Origin: Chloroflexota bacterium
GTDB lineage: Bacteria > Chloroflexota > Anaerolineae > Anaerolineales > Villigracilaceae
Direction of reading: 5' to 3'
Assembly: GCA_021823555.1 (NCBI GenBank)
Contig: JAKANW010000012.1
Location: 1 to 16,879, forward strand
DNA: 16,879 nt
Shown here: positions 1 through 6,550 of the stretch, one piece after another
How positions within the stretch are numbered: the first letter of the stretch is position 1
How the letters are laid out: each line of letters begins with the position of its first letter
Position numbers and translations under genes: made by a program
The notes under the pieces: model-generated
What the model was told of the DNA's origin: nothing
Database searches by the model: none
The model's input: the letters and a program-made list of their open reading frames with translations, nothing else

Positions 1-352
1 CCCAGTGTGAAGCGACTTCAGGAAACACGCCGAGATGACGTCCGGGCGTGGTCATCGCCCAAAACTTTAAGTTGTTTTGAATCCCCAGCAGGGAATAGCT
101 CATCCTCCATTTCTCATCCACTTTCTTTTTGAAATCCCAATGACCGCCACTCTCTTCTGCCGTTGGTTGAAAGATAGCGTGCGCTTTTTGCCATTCTGCT
201 TCGGGCAGGGAGCGGCCCCACATGGCCTGTGCTTCAGGGCGGACAAAAACAAATTGGCCAAAGCGTTCCAGCTTCAGCCCGTTGCCAGAATCGAGCAAAG
301 CATAATCCTTCCAACGCGAAGATTCGAGTAGTGTAAATGGAAAGTTAACCAT
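1..352 (-). CDS. Class I SAM-dependent methyltransferase, N-terminal fragment (runs off left edge)
   Basis: An open frame on the minus strand begins at ATG 352-350 and runs 117 codons to the window edge without a stop. The product starts MVNFPFTLLESSRWKDYALL and contains LDSGNGLKLERFG (about residues 21-33), VRPEAQAMW, SGGHWDFKKKVDEKW and RHLGVFPE. I recognise this arrangement from the N-terminal part of a COG1092/RlmI-like family of methyltransferases; the SAM-binding domain itself would lie outside the window, so the activity and substrate are inferred. An in-frame stop upstream limits the start. A GGGAG element lies only 2 bases from the ATG, so the ribosome binding site is poorly spaced. 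The gene is divergent from mraZ and does not appear to belong to the cell wall operon. Confidence 0.72.
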   Translation of the reverse strand, partial: MVNFPFTLLESSRWKDYALLDSGNGLKLERFGQFVFVRPEAQAMWGRSLPEAEWQKAHAIFQPTAEESGGHWDFKKKVDEKWRMSYSLLGIQNNLKFWAMTTPGRHLGVFPEVASHW

Positions 353-390
353 GGCTCCCAATTTGGAGTAAAAGAATCCAAAAGTACTAC

Positions 391-419
391 TTGATTTTCA
401 TCCACAAAAACTGTATAAT
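391..419 (+). promoter_or_regulatory. Sigma-70-type promoter of the dcw operon
   Basis: A perfect TATAAT (414-419) lies 17 bases downstream of TTGATT (391-396), which matches four of the six -35 consensus bases. Transcription would start around 425-427, leaving a leader of about 68 bases before the mraZ ATG at 494. It is the only convincing promoter seen in front of the cluster. It overlaps the first MraZ-like box, which supports its being the regulated promoter. The start site is predicted, not measured. Confidence 0.75.
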
Positions 420-444
420 GTGGGAAAAAGTGGTAGAAAGTGGA
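417..444 (+). promoter_or_regulatory. MraZ operator: three direct repeats at 10-base spacing
   Basis: Three boxes follow one another at exactly one helical turn: AATGTGGG (417-424), AAAGTGGT (427-434) and AAAGTGGA (437-444). MraZ proteins of E. coli and mycoplasmas are known to bind direct repeats of TGGG-like or AAAGTG-like sequence with a 10-base period in front of their own gene. Here the first box overlaps the end of the TATAAT element and the other two cover the predicted transcription start. Binding would therefore be expected to block initiation. Autoregulation is inferred from position and sequence. Confidence 0.75.
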
Positions 445-467
445 GGACGCCGGCAGCCCCGGCGTTC
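445..467 (+). other. GC-rich hairpin in the mraZ leader
   Basis: ACGCCGG (447-453) and CCGGCGT (459-465) are perfect inverted repeats around a 5-base loop. A G-T pair and a G-C pair extend the stem to 9 pairs (445-467). It lies between the last MraZ-like box and the AAGGA ribosome binding sequence (477-481). No run of T follows, so it is not a classical intrinsic terminator. It could affect leader stability or translation, but its role is unknown. Confidence 0.5.
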
Positions 468-493
468 GCCCATTAAAAGGAAAAATAGCACAA

Positions 494-937
494 ATGTTCT
501 TGGGCCAGTACCAACATACTCTCGATGAAAAGGGGCGCTTGATGATCCCGGCGCGCTTTCGCGAGTTGCTGGTCGGCGGCGCCTTCATCACACAGGGATT
601 TGACCGCTGTCTTATGGTGATGACAACAACCTACTTCGAGGAAGTCTATCGCCGCATCAACGCCATGAACTTGGCCGACCCCACTGCCCGCCTGTTGCGC
701 CGCCTCATCCTGGCGAACGCCTATCCGCTGGAAACAGATAAGATCGGACGTGTGCTTGTGCCCACCAACCTGCGCCAGGTCATCGATCTCGAGAATGATG
801 CCATCCTGGCCGGTCAGGGTGATTATTTTGAAGTCTGGACGCCCGCCCTGTGGAGTGAGCAACAAGCCCAGTTGCTGGATGTGGATACCAATAACCAGCG
901 GTTCGCTGCGCTGGACCTTTCCAATAAGAATTCGTAG
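494..937 (+). CDS. mraZ: Transcriptional regulator MraZ
   Basis: The 147-residue product has the family's usual length and two AbrB-like half-repeats: MFLGQYQHTLDEKGRLMIPA at residues 1-20 and DKIGRVLVP at 82-90. MraZ forms ring-shaped oligomers that bind repeated boxes before the dcw operon and usually repress it. ATG 494 is chosen because the protein then begins exactly at the conserved MFLG sequence. It has AAGGA at 477-481, a rather long 12 bases away. The frame stays open upstream to a GTG at 440, but those 18 codons cross the operator boxes and the leader hairpin and resemble no MraZ N-terminus. As the first gene of the cluster it probably regulates its own promoter. Confidence 0.96.
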   Translation: MFLGQYQHTLDEKGRLMIPARFRELLVGGAFITQGFDRCLMVMTTTYFEEVYRRINAMNLADPTARLLRRLILANAYPLETDKIGRVLVPTNLRQVIDLENDAILAGQGDYFEVWTPALWSEQQAQLLDVDTNNQRFAALDLSNKNS

Positions 938-966
938 TAACGGCCCAAGCCGTCACTACCCAAATA

Positions 967-1908
967 ATGAACACGCCGCACAAGCCTGTACTTTACAAAG
1001 AGATTATACACGCGTTGCAGCCACACAGTCCTGGCTATTACGTGGACGGCACACTCGGCGCGGGCGGCCACGCTCGCGGCATTTTGGAGGCCTGCGCTCC
1101 AGACGGGCGACTGCTCGGTCTCGATGTAGACCCTCAGGCGCTGGCGCTTGCCCGTGAGACCTTGGCTCCTTACGGGGAGCGCGTTCAAATGGTCCAGGCC
1201 TCCTATGAATCTCTCACCGTACAACTCTCAGCGCTCGGCTGGGATGCGGTGGATGGCATCCTGCTCGACCTGGGCGCGTCGTCCATGCAGTTTGACACGC
1301 CCGAGCGCGGCTTCTCCTTTTTACAGGACGGCCCGCTCGACATGCGCTTCGGCCCGACCGCTCCACGCACGGCAGAAGAACTTGTCAATTACCTGTCGCA
1401 GGATGAACTGGCCGAACTGATCTTCCACTACGGCGAGGAACGCGACTCACGCAGGATCGCGCGTGCCATTGTCAAAGCCAGGCCGCTTCACACTACCCGT
1501 GAGCTGGTGACCGTTATCGAGGCCGTCTCTCCACCTAGGCGACCCTTCGGCAAGCTCAGGGCAGGCCGCATCCATCCGGCCACCCGCACCTTTCAAGCAT
1601 TGCGCATTGCAGTGAATGAGGAACTGGCCGCAGTGGAGAATGTGCTCCCCCAAGCGGTGGCAGCCCTGAGACCCGGAGGGAGGCTGGCCGTAATCTCCTT
1701 CCACTCGCTGGAGGATCGCATCGTCAAGGACTTCTTCCGGAGTCAGAGCAAAGACCTGGTCAATCCACCATTTGAACGAATTTACGAAGTAGAACGCAAG
1801 GCAACGCTGAAAGAGATCAACCGCAAACCCATCACGCCCACGGAAGAGGAAGCCCAGGAAAATCCGCGGGCGCGTAGCGCCAAATTAAGAATAGTAGAAA
1901 AGCTATGA
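967..1908 (+). CDS. rsmH: 16S rRNA (cytosine(1402)-N(4))-methyltransferase RsmH
   Basis: RsmH (MraW) methylates N4 of C1402 in the 16S rRNA decoding centre using SAM. The 313-residue protein shows the SAM-binding loop VDGTLGAGGHA (26-36), LLDLGASSMQFD (99-110), HYGEERDSRRIARAIV (154-169), HPATRTFQALRIAVNEEL (203-220), GGRLAVISFHSLEDRIVK (237-254) and the C-terminal NPRARSAKLR. These cover the whole family. Residues 193-200 read PFGKLRAG, an apparent in-frame insertion just before the HPATRTFQ block, encoded by a repeat-like sequence. The start follows the mraZ stop by 29 bases and lacks a clear Shine-Dalgarno sequence. The 3' end overlaps the next gene by 4 bases (ATGA), pointing to translational coupling. 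Confidence 0.97.
   Translation: MNTPHKPVLYKEIIHALQPHSPGYYVDGTLGAGGHARGILEACAPDGRLLGLDVDPQALALARETLAPYGERVQMVQASYESLTVQLSALGWDAVDGILLDLGASSMQFDTPERGFSFLQDGPLDMRFGPTAPRTAEELVNYLSQDELAELIFHYGEERDSRRIARAIVKARPLHTTRELVTVIEAVSPPRRPFGKLRAGRIHPATRTFQALRIAVNEELAAVENVLPQAVAALRPGGRLAVISFHSLEDRIVKDFFRSQSKDLVNPPFERIYEVERKATLKEINRKPITPTEEEAQENPRARSAKLRIVEKL
1543..1566. repeat. Repeat-like element inside rsmH, encoding PFGKLRAG
   Basis: The stretch CCCTTCGGCAAGCTCAGGGC (1543-1562) plus four more bases encodes P193-G200 of RsmH. It begins and ends in the inverted tetramers CCCT (1543-1546) and AGGG (1558-1561). From memory, sequences of the form CCTTCGnCAAGCTCAGG recur many times, mainly between genes, in Chloroflexota and other genomes, and FGKLRAG or FDKLRTG-like peptides recur in unrelated predicted proteins. 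The 24 bases are eight whole codons, so the frame is kept. Only one copy is in this window, so its status as a repeat rests on recognition. Confidence 0.6.
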
Positions 1909-2372
1909 ACCTCGAAACCGTCAACCATGTCGTCCATGCTTACAAGATGGCCCCCTGGCGCGTTCAACGCCAGTGGATCGGCAGTTTCTTGTTGGTTGTA
2001 GTCTTTCTGTCCATGGTTGCCGCCCTGTATCTTGATGTGACCGCCCACGCCGCCATCACAGGGCGCGAGATCCAGGACCTGACCGTACAGATCAGCGCCA
2101 CCGAACACGCCAGCGCTGATTTGCAAACTCAATTGGCAACCCTGACTTCCACCAGCATCATGGAGCAACGGGCGCAGGAGCTAGGTTTCCGCCCGGTACA
2201 ACCAGCTGAAGTGGAATACCTGGTTGTAGCCGGCTACACTCCGCCCCAACCGAACATCCTGAATACCCTGCCGCTTCCCGGACTGAGCGCGCCGACCATC
2301 CCGCCAGAGTATAACCAGTCCCTGTTGGATTGGCTCAACCAGAGGCTCCAGCCTGATGGGAGCTTGCAATGA
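1905..2372 (+). CDS. ftsL: FtsL-like cell division membrane protein
   Basis: This 155-residue protein has a short cytoplasmic N-terminus, a single membrane segment at about 25-43 (IGSFLLVVVFLSMVAALYLDV) and a helical stretch at about 50-92 that could form a coiled coil. Next comes ELGFRPVQPAEVEYLVVAGY, typical of FtsL/DivIC-like proteins in this position. FtsL sits in the divisome with FtsQ and FtsB and helps activate FtsW-FtsI. FtsL proteins diverge strongly, so the call relies on topology and on the position between rsmH and ftsI. The last roughly 44 residues form a proline-rich tail, which makes the protein longer than usual. It overlaps rsmH by 4 bases and ftsI by 4 bases. Confidence 0.8.
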   Translation: MNLETVNHVVHAYKMAPWRVQRQWIGSFLLVVVFLSMVAALYLDVTAHAAITGREIQDLTVQISATEHASADLQTQLATLTSTSIMEQRAQELGFRPVQPAEVEYLVVAGYTPPQPNILNTLPLPGLSAPTIPPEYNQSLLDWLNQRLQPDGSLQ

Positions 2373-4120
2373 GACAGCAGTATGCCTGGCGTTCCAAGCT
2401 GCTGGCAGTTGCCCTGACAATTGCAGCCTTTTTGATCGCGGCGCAAATTGTACGCATTCAAAATAGCGAGGAAGCCGCTCAATTCAAGTTACAGGCCAGC
2501 AATTACGCCACCCAACTGATGACGTTCTACCCCGACCGCGGAGAAATCTACGACCGCAGCGGTCACCTGCTGGCCGGGAATAAGACTGTATACGAAATAG
2601 GTGTGGACCTGGCAAGCGTAAAAGACGCCAACGCCATTGCCATGGCAGCCAGCACACAATTGGGTCTGGATTACAATATCCTGCTGCAACAGATCACCCA
2701 GCCCGCGCCGGGTTTGAGCTATGTGGTGCTGGCCGACTACGTGGATAGCGCCCAGGCTGCCGTGCTCCAGCAAATGAAAGCCACCATGCAGCAACAGGCG
2801 GCGCAGGGCGCCTCCGGCCAACTGACCGGTCTCGAATTTAAGTCACACCCGCAGCGCAGTTATCCTGAAGGCGCATTGGCATCCAACGTACTGGGCTTTG
2901 TCAACCGTGAGGGACTCGGTTACTTCGGCGTGGAAGAAAAATATAATGACCTGCTGGCGGGCACACCGGTTAGAGTGCTCGTGCCTACCGACCCGAATAA
3001 AGCCGTGGATATTCCTCACGTCCCCAATGGCACAACCCTCATCCTGACCATCAACCGTGATCTGCAAGCCGCCGCTGAGGACATCCTCGACAAATCGTTG
3101 AGCACTTATGGAGCGCAAGGCGGCACCATCGTCGTCATGGACCCGCGCACGGGGGAAGTATTGGCCATGGCCAGCACCCCGCGCATGGATCTGAATCAAT
3201 TCTGGAACTACGGTTCCATTTATAACAACGCCAGCGAATTCAACCCGGCTGTCAGCATGCCTTACGAGCCTGGCTCTGTGATGAAAATCCTCACCATGGC
3301 AGCCGCCCTCGATAATGGAACAGTGGTCCCTTCCACGACCTACCTCGACACCGGCGCCATCATGGTCGGTGGGGCGACCATCAAGAACTGGGACGATCAG
3401 GCTTGGGGTTTGCAGGATATGGTCGGCTGCCTGCAACACTCGTTGAACGTTTGCCTGGCCTGGGTTTCAACTCAAATGGGAGCGCAGACCTTTTACGGAT
3501 ATATGAATCGCTTCGGCATCGGCCATCTGACCGGTATTGACCTGGCCGGCGAAGCGCAGGGCAGGCTCAAGGTTCCGGGCGATGGTGATTGGTACAATGT
3601 TGACCTGGGCACGAATGCCTTCGGCCAGGGTGTGGCAGTCACCCCCATCCAAATGTTGATGGCCGCTTCCGCGATTGCCAACAACGGACGCACCGTCACA
3701 CCGCACGTTTTGTACGCCATGTTGCGCGATGGCCGTCGGTACAACGTCCCACCCCAGTACGCCGGAACCCCCATCTCGGTCAATACAGCGCACACACTCA
3801 ATGAAATGTTGGCCGTCTCTCTCGAACAGGAAGCTTCACAGGCCCTGGTGCCCGGTTACCGCATTGCAGGCAAGACTGGCACAGCCCAGATCCCCACCCC
3901 GCAGGGTGTGTACGACAGTTCATTGACCAACGCTTCTTTCATTGGCTGGGGACCAGTGGATGACCCTAAATTTATGATATATGTTTGGCTGGAAAAACCG
4001 TCTGCTTCGATCTGGGGCTCTGATACAGCCGCCCCGGTCTTTGCAGAAATAGCCCAGAAGACGGTCATCCTGCTCAACATCCCGCCTGATAATATCCGCC
4101 AGCAGATTGCAGCGAAGTAG
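2369..4120 (+). CDS. ftsI: Septal peptidoglycan transpeptidase FtsI (class B penicillin-binding protein)
   Basis: The 583-residue protein has an N-terminal membrane anchor (about 11-29), the dimerisation-domain signature RGEIYDRSGHLLAG (57-70) and a penicillin-binding transpeptidase domain. The three active-site motifs are present: SVMK with nucleophile S303 after YEPG, SLN at 358-360 and KTGTAQ at 502-507. It cross-links septal peptidoglycan on the outer face of the membrane, partnered with FtsW, encoded further on. No PASTA repeats follow the transpeptidase domain, so the protein is of the plain FtsI/PBP type. It starts inside the ftsL stop (ATGA overlap). The gene order rather than unique residues separates it from other class B PBPs. 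It is followed directly by murF, where murE is often found. Confidence 0.94.
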   Translation: MRQQYAWRSKLLAVALTIAAFLIAAQIVRIQNSEEAAQFKLQASNYATQLMTFYPDRGEIYDRSGHLLAGNKTVYEIGVDLASVKDANAIAMAASTQLGLDYNILLQQITQPAPGLSYVVLADYVDSAQAAVLQQMKATMQQQAAQGASGQLTGLEFKSHPQRSYPEGALASNVLGFVNREGLGYFGVEEKYNDLLAGTPVRVLVPTDPNKAVDIPHVPNGTTLILTINRDLQAAAEDILDKSLSTYGAQGGTIVVMDPRTGEVLAMASTPRMDLNQFWNYGSIYNNASEFNPAVSMPYEPGSVMKILTMAAALDNGTVVPSTTYLDTGAIMVGGATIKNWDDQAWGLQDMVGCLQHSLNVCLAWVSTQMGAQTFYGYMNRFGIGHLTGIDLAGEAQGRLKVPGDGDWYNVDLGTNAFGQGVAVTPIQMLMAASAIANNGRTVTPHVLYAMLRDGRRYNVPPQYAGTPISVNTAHTLNEMLAVSLEQEASQALVPGYRIAGKTGTAQIPTPQGVYDSSLTNASFIGWGPVDDPKFMIYVWLEKPSASIWGSDTAAPVFAEIAQKTVILLNIPPDNIRQQIAAK

Positions 4121-4131
4121 CGCGTAAAATC

Positions 4132-5553
4132 ATGCTTACACTTGCAGACGCACTAGAAGCCCTTACCACCTTCCGCCCACAAACGGCCAACACAATCATC
4201 ACCGAGGCTGCCATTGACTCGCGGCAGGTCATCCCCGGTTCCCTGTTCGTGGCCATTCCCGGCGAACGAGTGGACGGTCATGCCTTTGTTACGGAGGCAT
4301 TCCGACGCGGGGCTTCTTTTGCTTTAATCCAGCAGGATGTGGACGCTTCCCTCCGGAGCCTGGACCTGCGCGGCCCCTTCAACGCTGACTCGTTGAATCA
4401 GCTGAATCCTCCCTTCTGCCTGCGAGTGGACAACACCCTTTCAGCCTTGCAACAGATCGCCCGTTTCTGGCGACGCAAACTCAACCTGCGCGTGGTCGGA
4501 ATTACCGGCAGCGTCGGTAAATCCACCACCAAGGAAGTGGTGGCCCAAGTGCTCAGCCAGCGCTATCGCACGCTCAAAAGCCCCGGCAACATGAACAACG
4601 AAATCGGCCTGCCGCTGACCATGCTGCGCGCCGGTTCGGGTTACGAACGCGCCGTCTTTGAGATGGGCTTTTACGTACCCGGCGAGATCGCCTTTCTATG
4701 TGACATTGCCCAGCCGCAAGTCGGTGTAGTCAGCAACATTGGCACAGTCCACGCTGAGCGGGCTGGCTCGCAGGAAAACATCTTCCTGGGCAAATCAGAA
4801 CTTGTCCAGGCCCTGCCTCCCACCCCGGAAGGCGTAGCCATCCTGAATTTTGACGATCCGTGGGTACGCAAGATGGAAGAAAAAACCCGCGCCCGCGTCT
4901 TCTTCTATGGCCTCTCCCCTGAAGCCGAATTATGGGCCGATGGCGTGGAAGGCCTCGGCCTGGAGGGCATCCGCTTCCGCCTGCACTTCCAAAAGGAAAC
5001 GTTGCACGTGCGCATCCCCATGATCGGACGGCATTCCGTGCACACCGCGCTGCGCGCCGCCGCCGTGGGCCTGACCGAGGGACTTACCTGGCAGGAAATC
5101 TTCGACGGCCTGCAACAGGGACATACGCAATTGCGCCTGGTGGCCGTGCGCAGCCAGTCAGGAGCCTTGATCCTGGATGACACGTACAACGCATCGCCCG
5201 AGTCCATGCTGGCCGCGCTAAACCTGCTCAGCGAACTCGAAGGCCGCAAGATCGCCGTGCTTGGCGACATGCTCGAACTTGGCCCTTACGAAAAACAGGG
5301 ACACGAGATGGTCGGCTTGCGCGCCGCCCAGGTGGCAAGGGTGCTGATCACGCTTGGGCCGCGGGCGCACATGATTGCCGAGGCTGCCCGCCGGGCCGGG
5401 ATGAGGGCCTCCCACATTCTGGAATTCGATGAATCTACGCCCATCGTGGAGTGGCTGCAAAAGAACCTTTCGGAAAAGGACACTGTGCTGATCAAAGGCT
5501 CACACGGCTTGCGCATGGATAACATCACCGCCGCGCTGGAGGTGCGTTCATGA
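4132..5553 (+). CDS. murF: UDP-MurNAc-tripeptide:D-alanyl-D-alanine ligase MurF
   Basis: MurF uses ATP to join D-Ala-D-Ala to the UDP-MurNAc tripeptide in the cytoplasm. The 473 residues contain an N-terminal substrate domain (IDSRQVIPGSLFVAIPGERVDGH, split across 28-50), the P-loop GITGSVGKSTTKE (123-135), NMNNEIGLPLT (153-163), FEMG (177-180), GKSELV with the likely carbamylated K221, GRHSVHTALRAAAVG (299-313) and DDTYNASPESM (349-359). The last motif separates MurF from MurC, MurD and MurE. The P-loop has Ser where Thr is common (GKSTTK), a tolerated change. It begins 11 bases after ftsI with no strong ribosome binding sequence and ends in a 4-base overlap with mraY. The product follows ftsI directly, without murE between. 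Confidence 0.96.
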   Translation: MLTLADALEALTTFRPQTANTIITEAAIDSRQVIPGSLFVAIPGERVDGHAFVTEAFRRGASFALIQQDVDASLRSLDLRGPFNADSLNQLNPPFCLRVDNTLSALQQIARFWRRKLNLRVVGITGSVGKSTTKEVVAQVLSQRYRTLKSPGNMNNEIGLPLTMLRAGSGYERAVFEMGFYVPGEIAFLCDIAQPQVGVVSNIGTVHAERAGSQENIFLGKSELVQALPPTPEGVAILNFDDPWVRKMEEKTRARVFFYGLSPEAELWADGVEGLGLEGIRFRLHFQKETLHVRIPMIGRHSVHTALRAAAVGLTEGLTWQEIFDGLQQGHTQLRLVAVRSQSGALILDDTYNASPESMLAALNLLSELEGRKIAVLGDMLELGPYEKQGHEMVGLRAAQVARVLITLGPRAHMIAEAARRAGMRASHILEFDESTPIVEWLQKNLSEKDTVLIKGSHGLRMDNITAALEVRS

Positions 5554-6548
5554 GTCAGATCTCGCTGGCCCTTAGCCTGGCCGGTCTATCCTTTATGATG
5601 ACCGTCATCTGGGGAGGACCGCTGTTACGCGTCCTGCGCCACTTCAAGATCGGCAAGCTGATCCGCGTCGAAGAGCCGGGCCACCATGCTGTCAAGATGG
5701 GCACGCCCACGATGGGCGGAGTCATGTTCATCGCTCCCGTGCTGCTGCTGACCGGCCTGTTAAACGCTGTGGCGTTGATCGGTGTGACACAGAGCGGAAT
5801 CGGCCGCTCGGTGCTCGTGCCAATGATCGTGATGGTGGGATATGCCATGCTCGGCGCGGTGGACGACTGGGAAGGCATCCACGGCAAACGGCGCGGCGAG
5901 GGCATGCGCGCCCGCACCAAATTTGCCGCACAGGTGGTCCTGGCCATCGGCACAGCCTGGGTGTTGAAATACATGCTGGGTGTACCGTCCATTTACATTC
6001 CCGGCGTGAACTTCAAATTCGAATTGGGCTGGTGGTATGTACCGATCGCGGCTTTCATCATCGTGGCTGAGTCGAACGCGGTCAACTTCACTGACGGGTT
6101 GGATGGATTGGCTGGCCTGATCTCGGCTACCGCCTTTGCAGCCTTCGGCGGTGTGGCAATGATCAACGGGCAGTGGTATGTAGCGCGTTTCTGTTTCACG
6201 CTGGTCGGCGCGCTCTTTGGCTTCCTGTGGTTCAACGTTCACCCGGCGGAATTGTTCATGGGCGATACCGGTTCCCTGGCTCTGGGCGCAACGTTGGCCG
6301 TGGTAGCCTTGATGACAGGCCACTGGCCTCTGTTACTCTTGATTGGCATTATTCCGCTCAGTGAGATTGTGAGCGTCACCTTGCAAATCGGCTTCTTCAA
6401 ATTGACCAAGGGCAAGCGCCTGTTCAAGATGGCGCCTCTGCACCTTCACTTTGAGCTGCTCGGCTGGAGCGAAACGCAGGTCGTGCAGCGTTTCTGGCTG
6501 ATCGGTCTGCTGGCTGCCATGATCGGCATCGGATTGGCTTCGGTCTGA
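5550..6548 (+). CDS. mraY: Phospho-N-acetylmuramoyl-pentapeptide-transferase MraY
   Basis: MraY is the integral membrane enzyme that moves phospho-MurNAc-pentapeptide to undecaprenyl phosphate, making lipid I. The 332-residue sequence is almost all membrane segments and cytoplasmic loops. It has GTPTMGG (51-57), the Asp pair D105-D106, NAVNFTDGLDGLAG (176-189), FMGDTGSLALG (236-246, with the catalytic-site D239) and APLHLHFELLGWSE (295-308). The last motif is normally HHH; here the middle His is Leu299. MGDTGS is also slightly unlike the common MGDVGS. The remaining core residues suggest a working enzyme. The start overlaps the murF stop (ATGA), and murD follows after 2 bases. Confidence 0.96.
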   Translation: MSQISLALSLAGLSFMMTVIWGGPLLRVLRHFKIGKLIRVEEPGHHAVKMGTPTMGGVMFIAPVLLLTGLLNAVALIGVTQSGIGRSVLVPMIVMVGYAMLGAVDDWEGIHGKRRGEGMRARTKFAAQVVLAIGTAWVLKYMLGVPSIYIPGVNFKFELGWWYVPIAAFIIVAESNAVNFTDGLDGLAGLISATAFAAFGGVAMINGQWYVARFCFTLVGALFGFLWFNVHPAELFMGDTGSLALGATLAVVALMTGHWPLLLLIGIIPLSEIVSVTLQIGFFKLTKGKRLFKMAPLHLHFELLGWSETQVVQRFWLIGLLAAMIGIGLASV

Positions 6549-6550
6549 AG

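Noticed and set aside
445..470. Leader hairpin as an intrinsic terminator or attenuator
   Set aside because: No U-tract follows the stem and no leader peptide or alternative stem is evident.
440..493. GTG 440 as the start of mraZ
   Set aside because: The added 18 codons cross the MraZ-like boxes and leader hairpin and do not match the family; MFLG at 494 is the conserved N-terminus.
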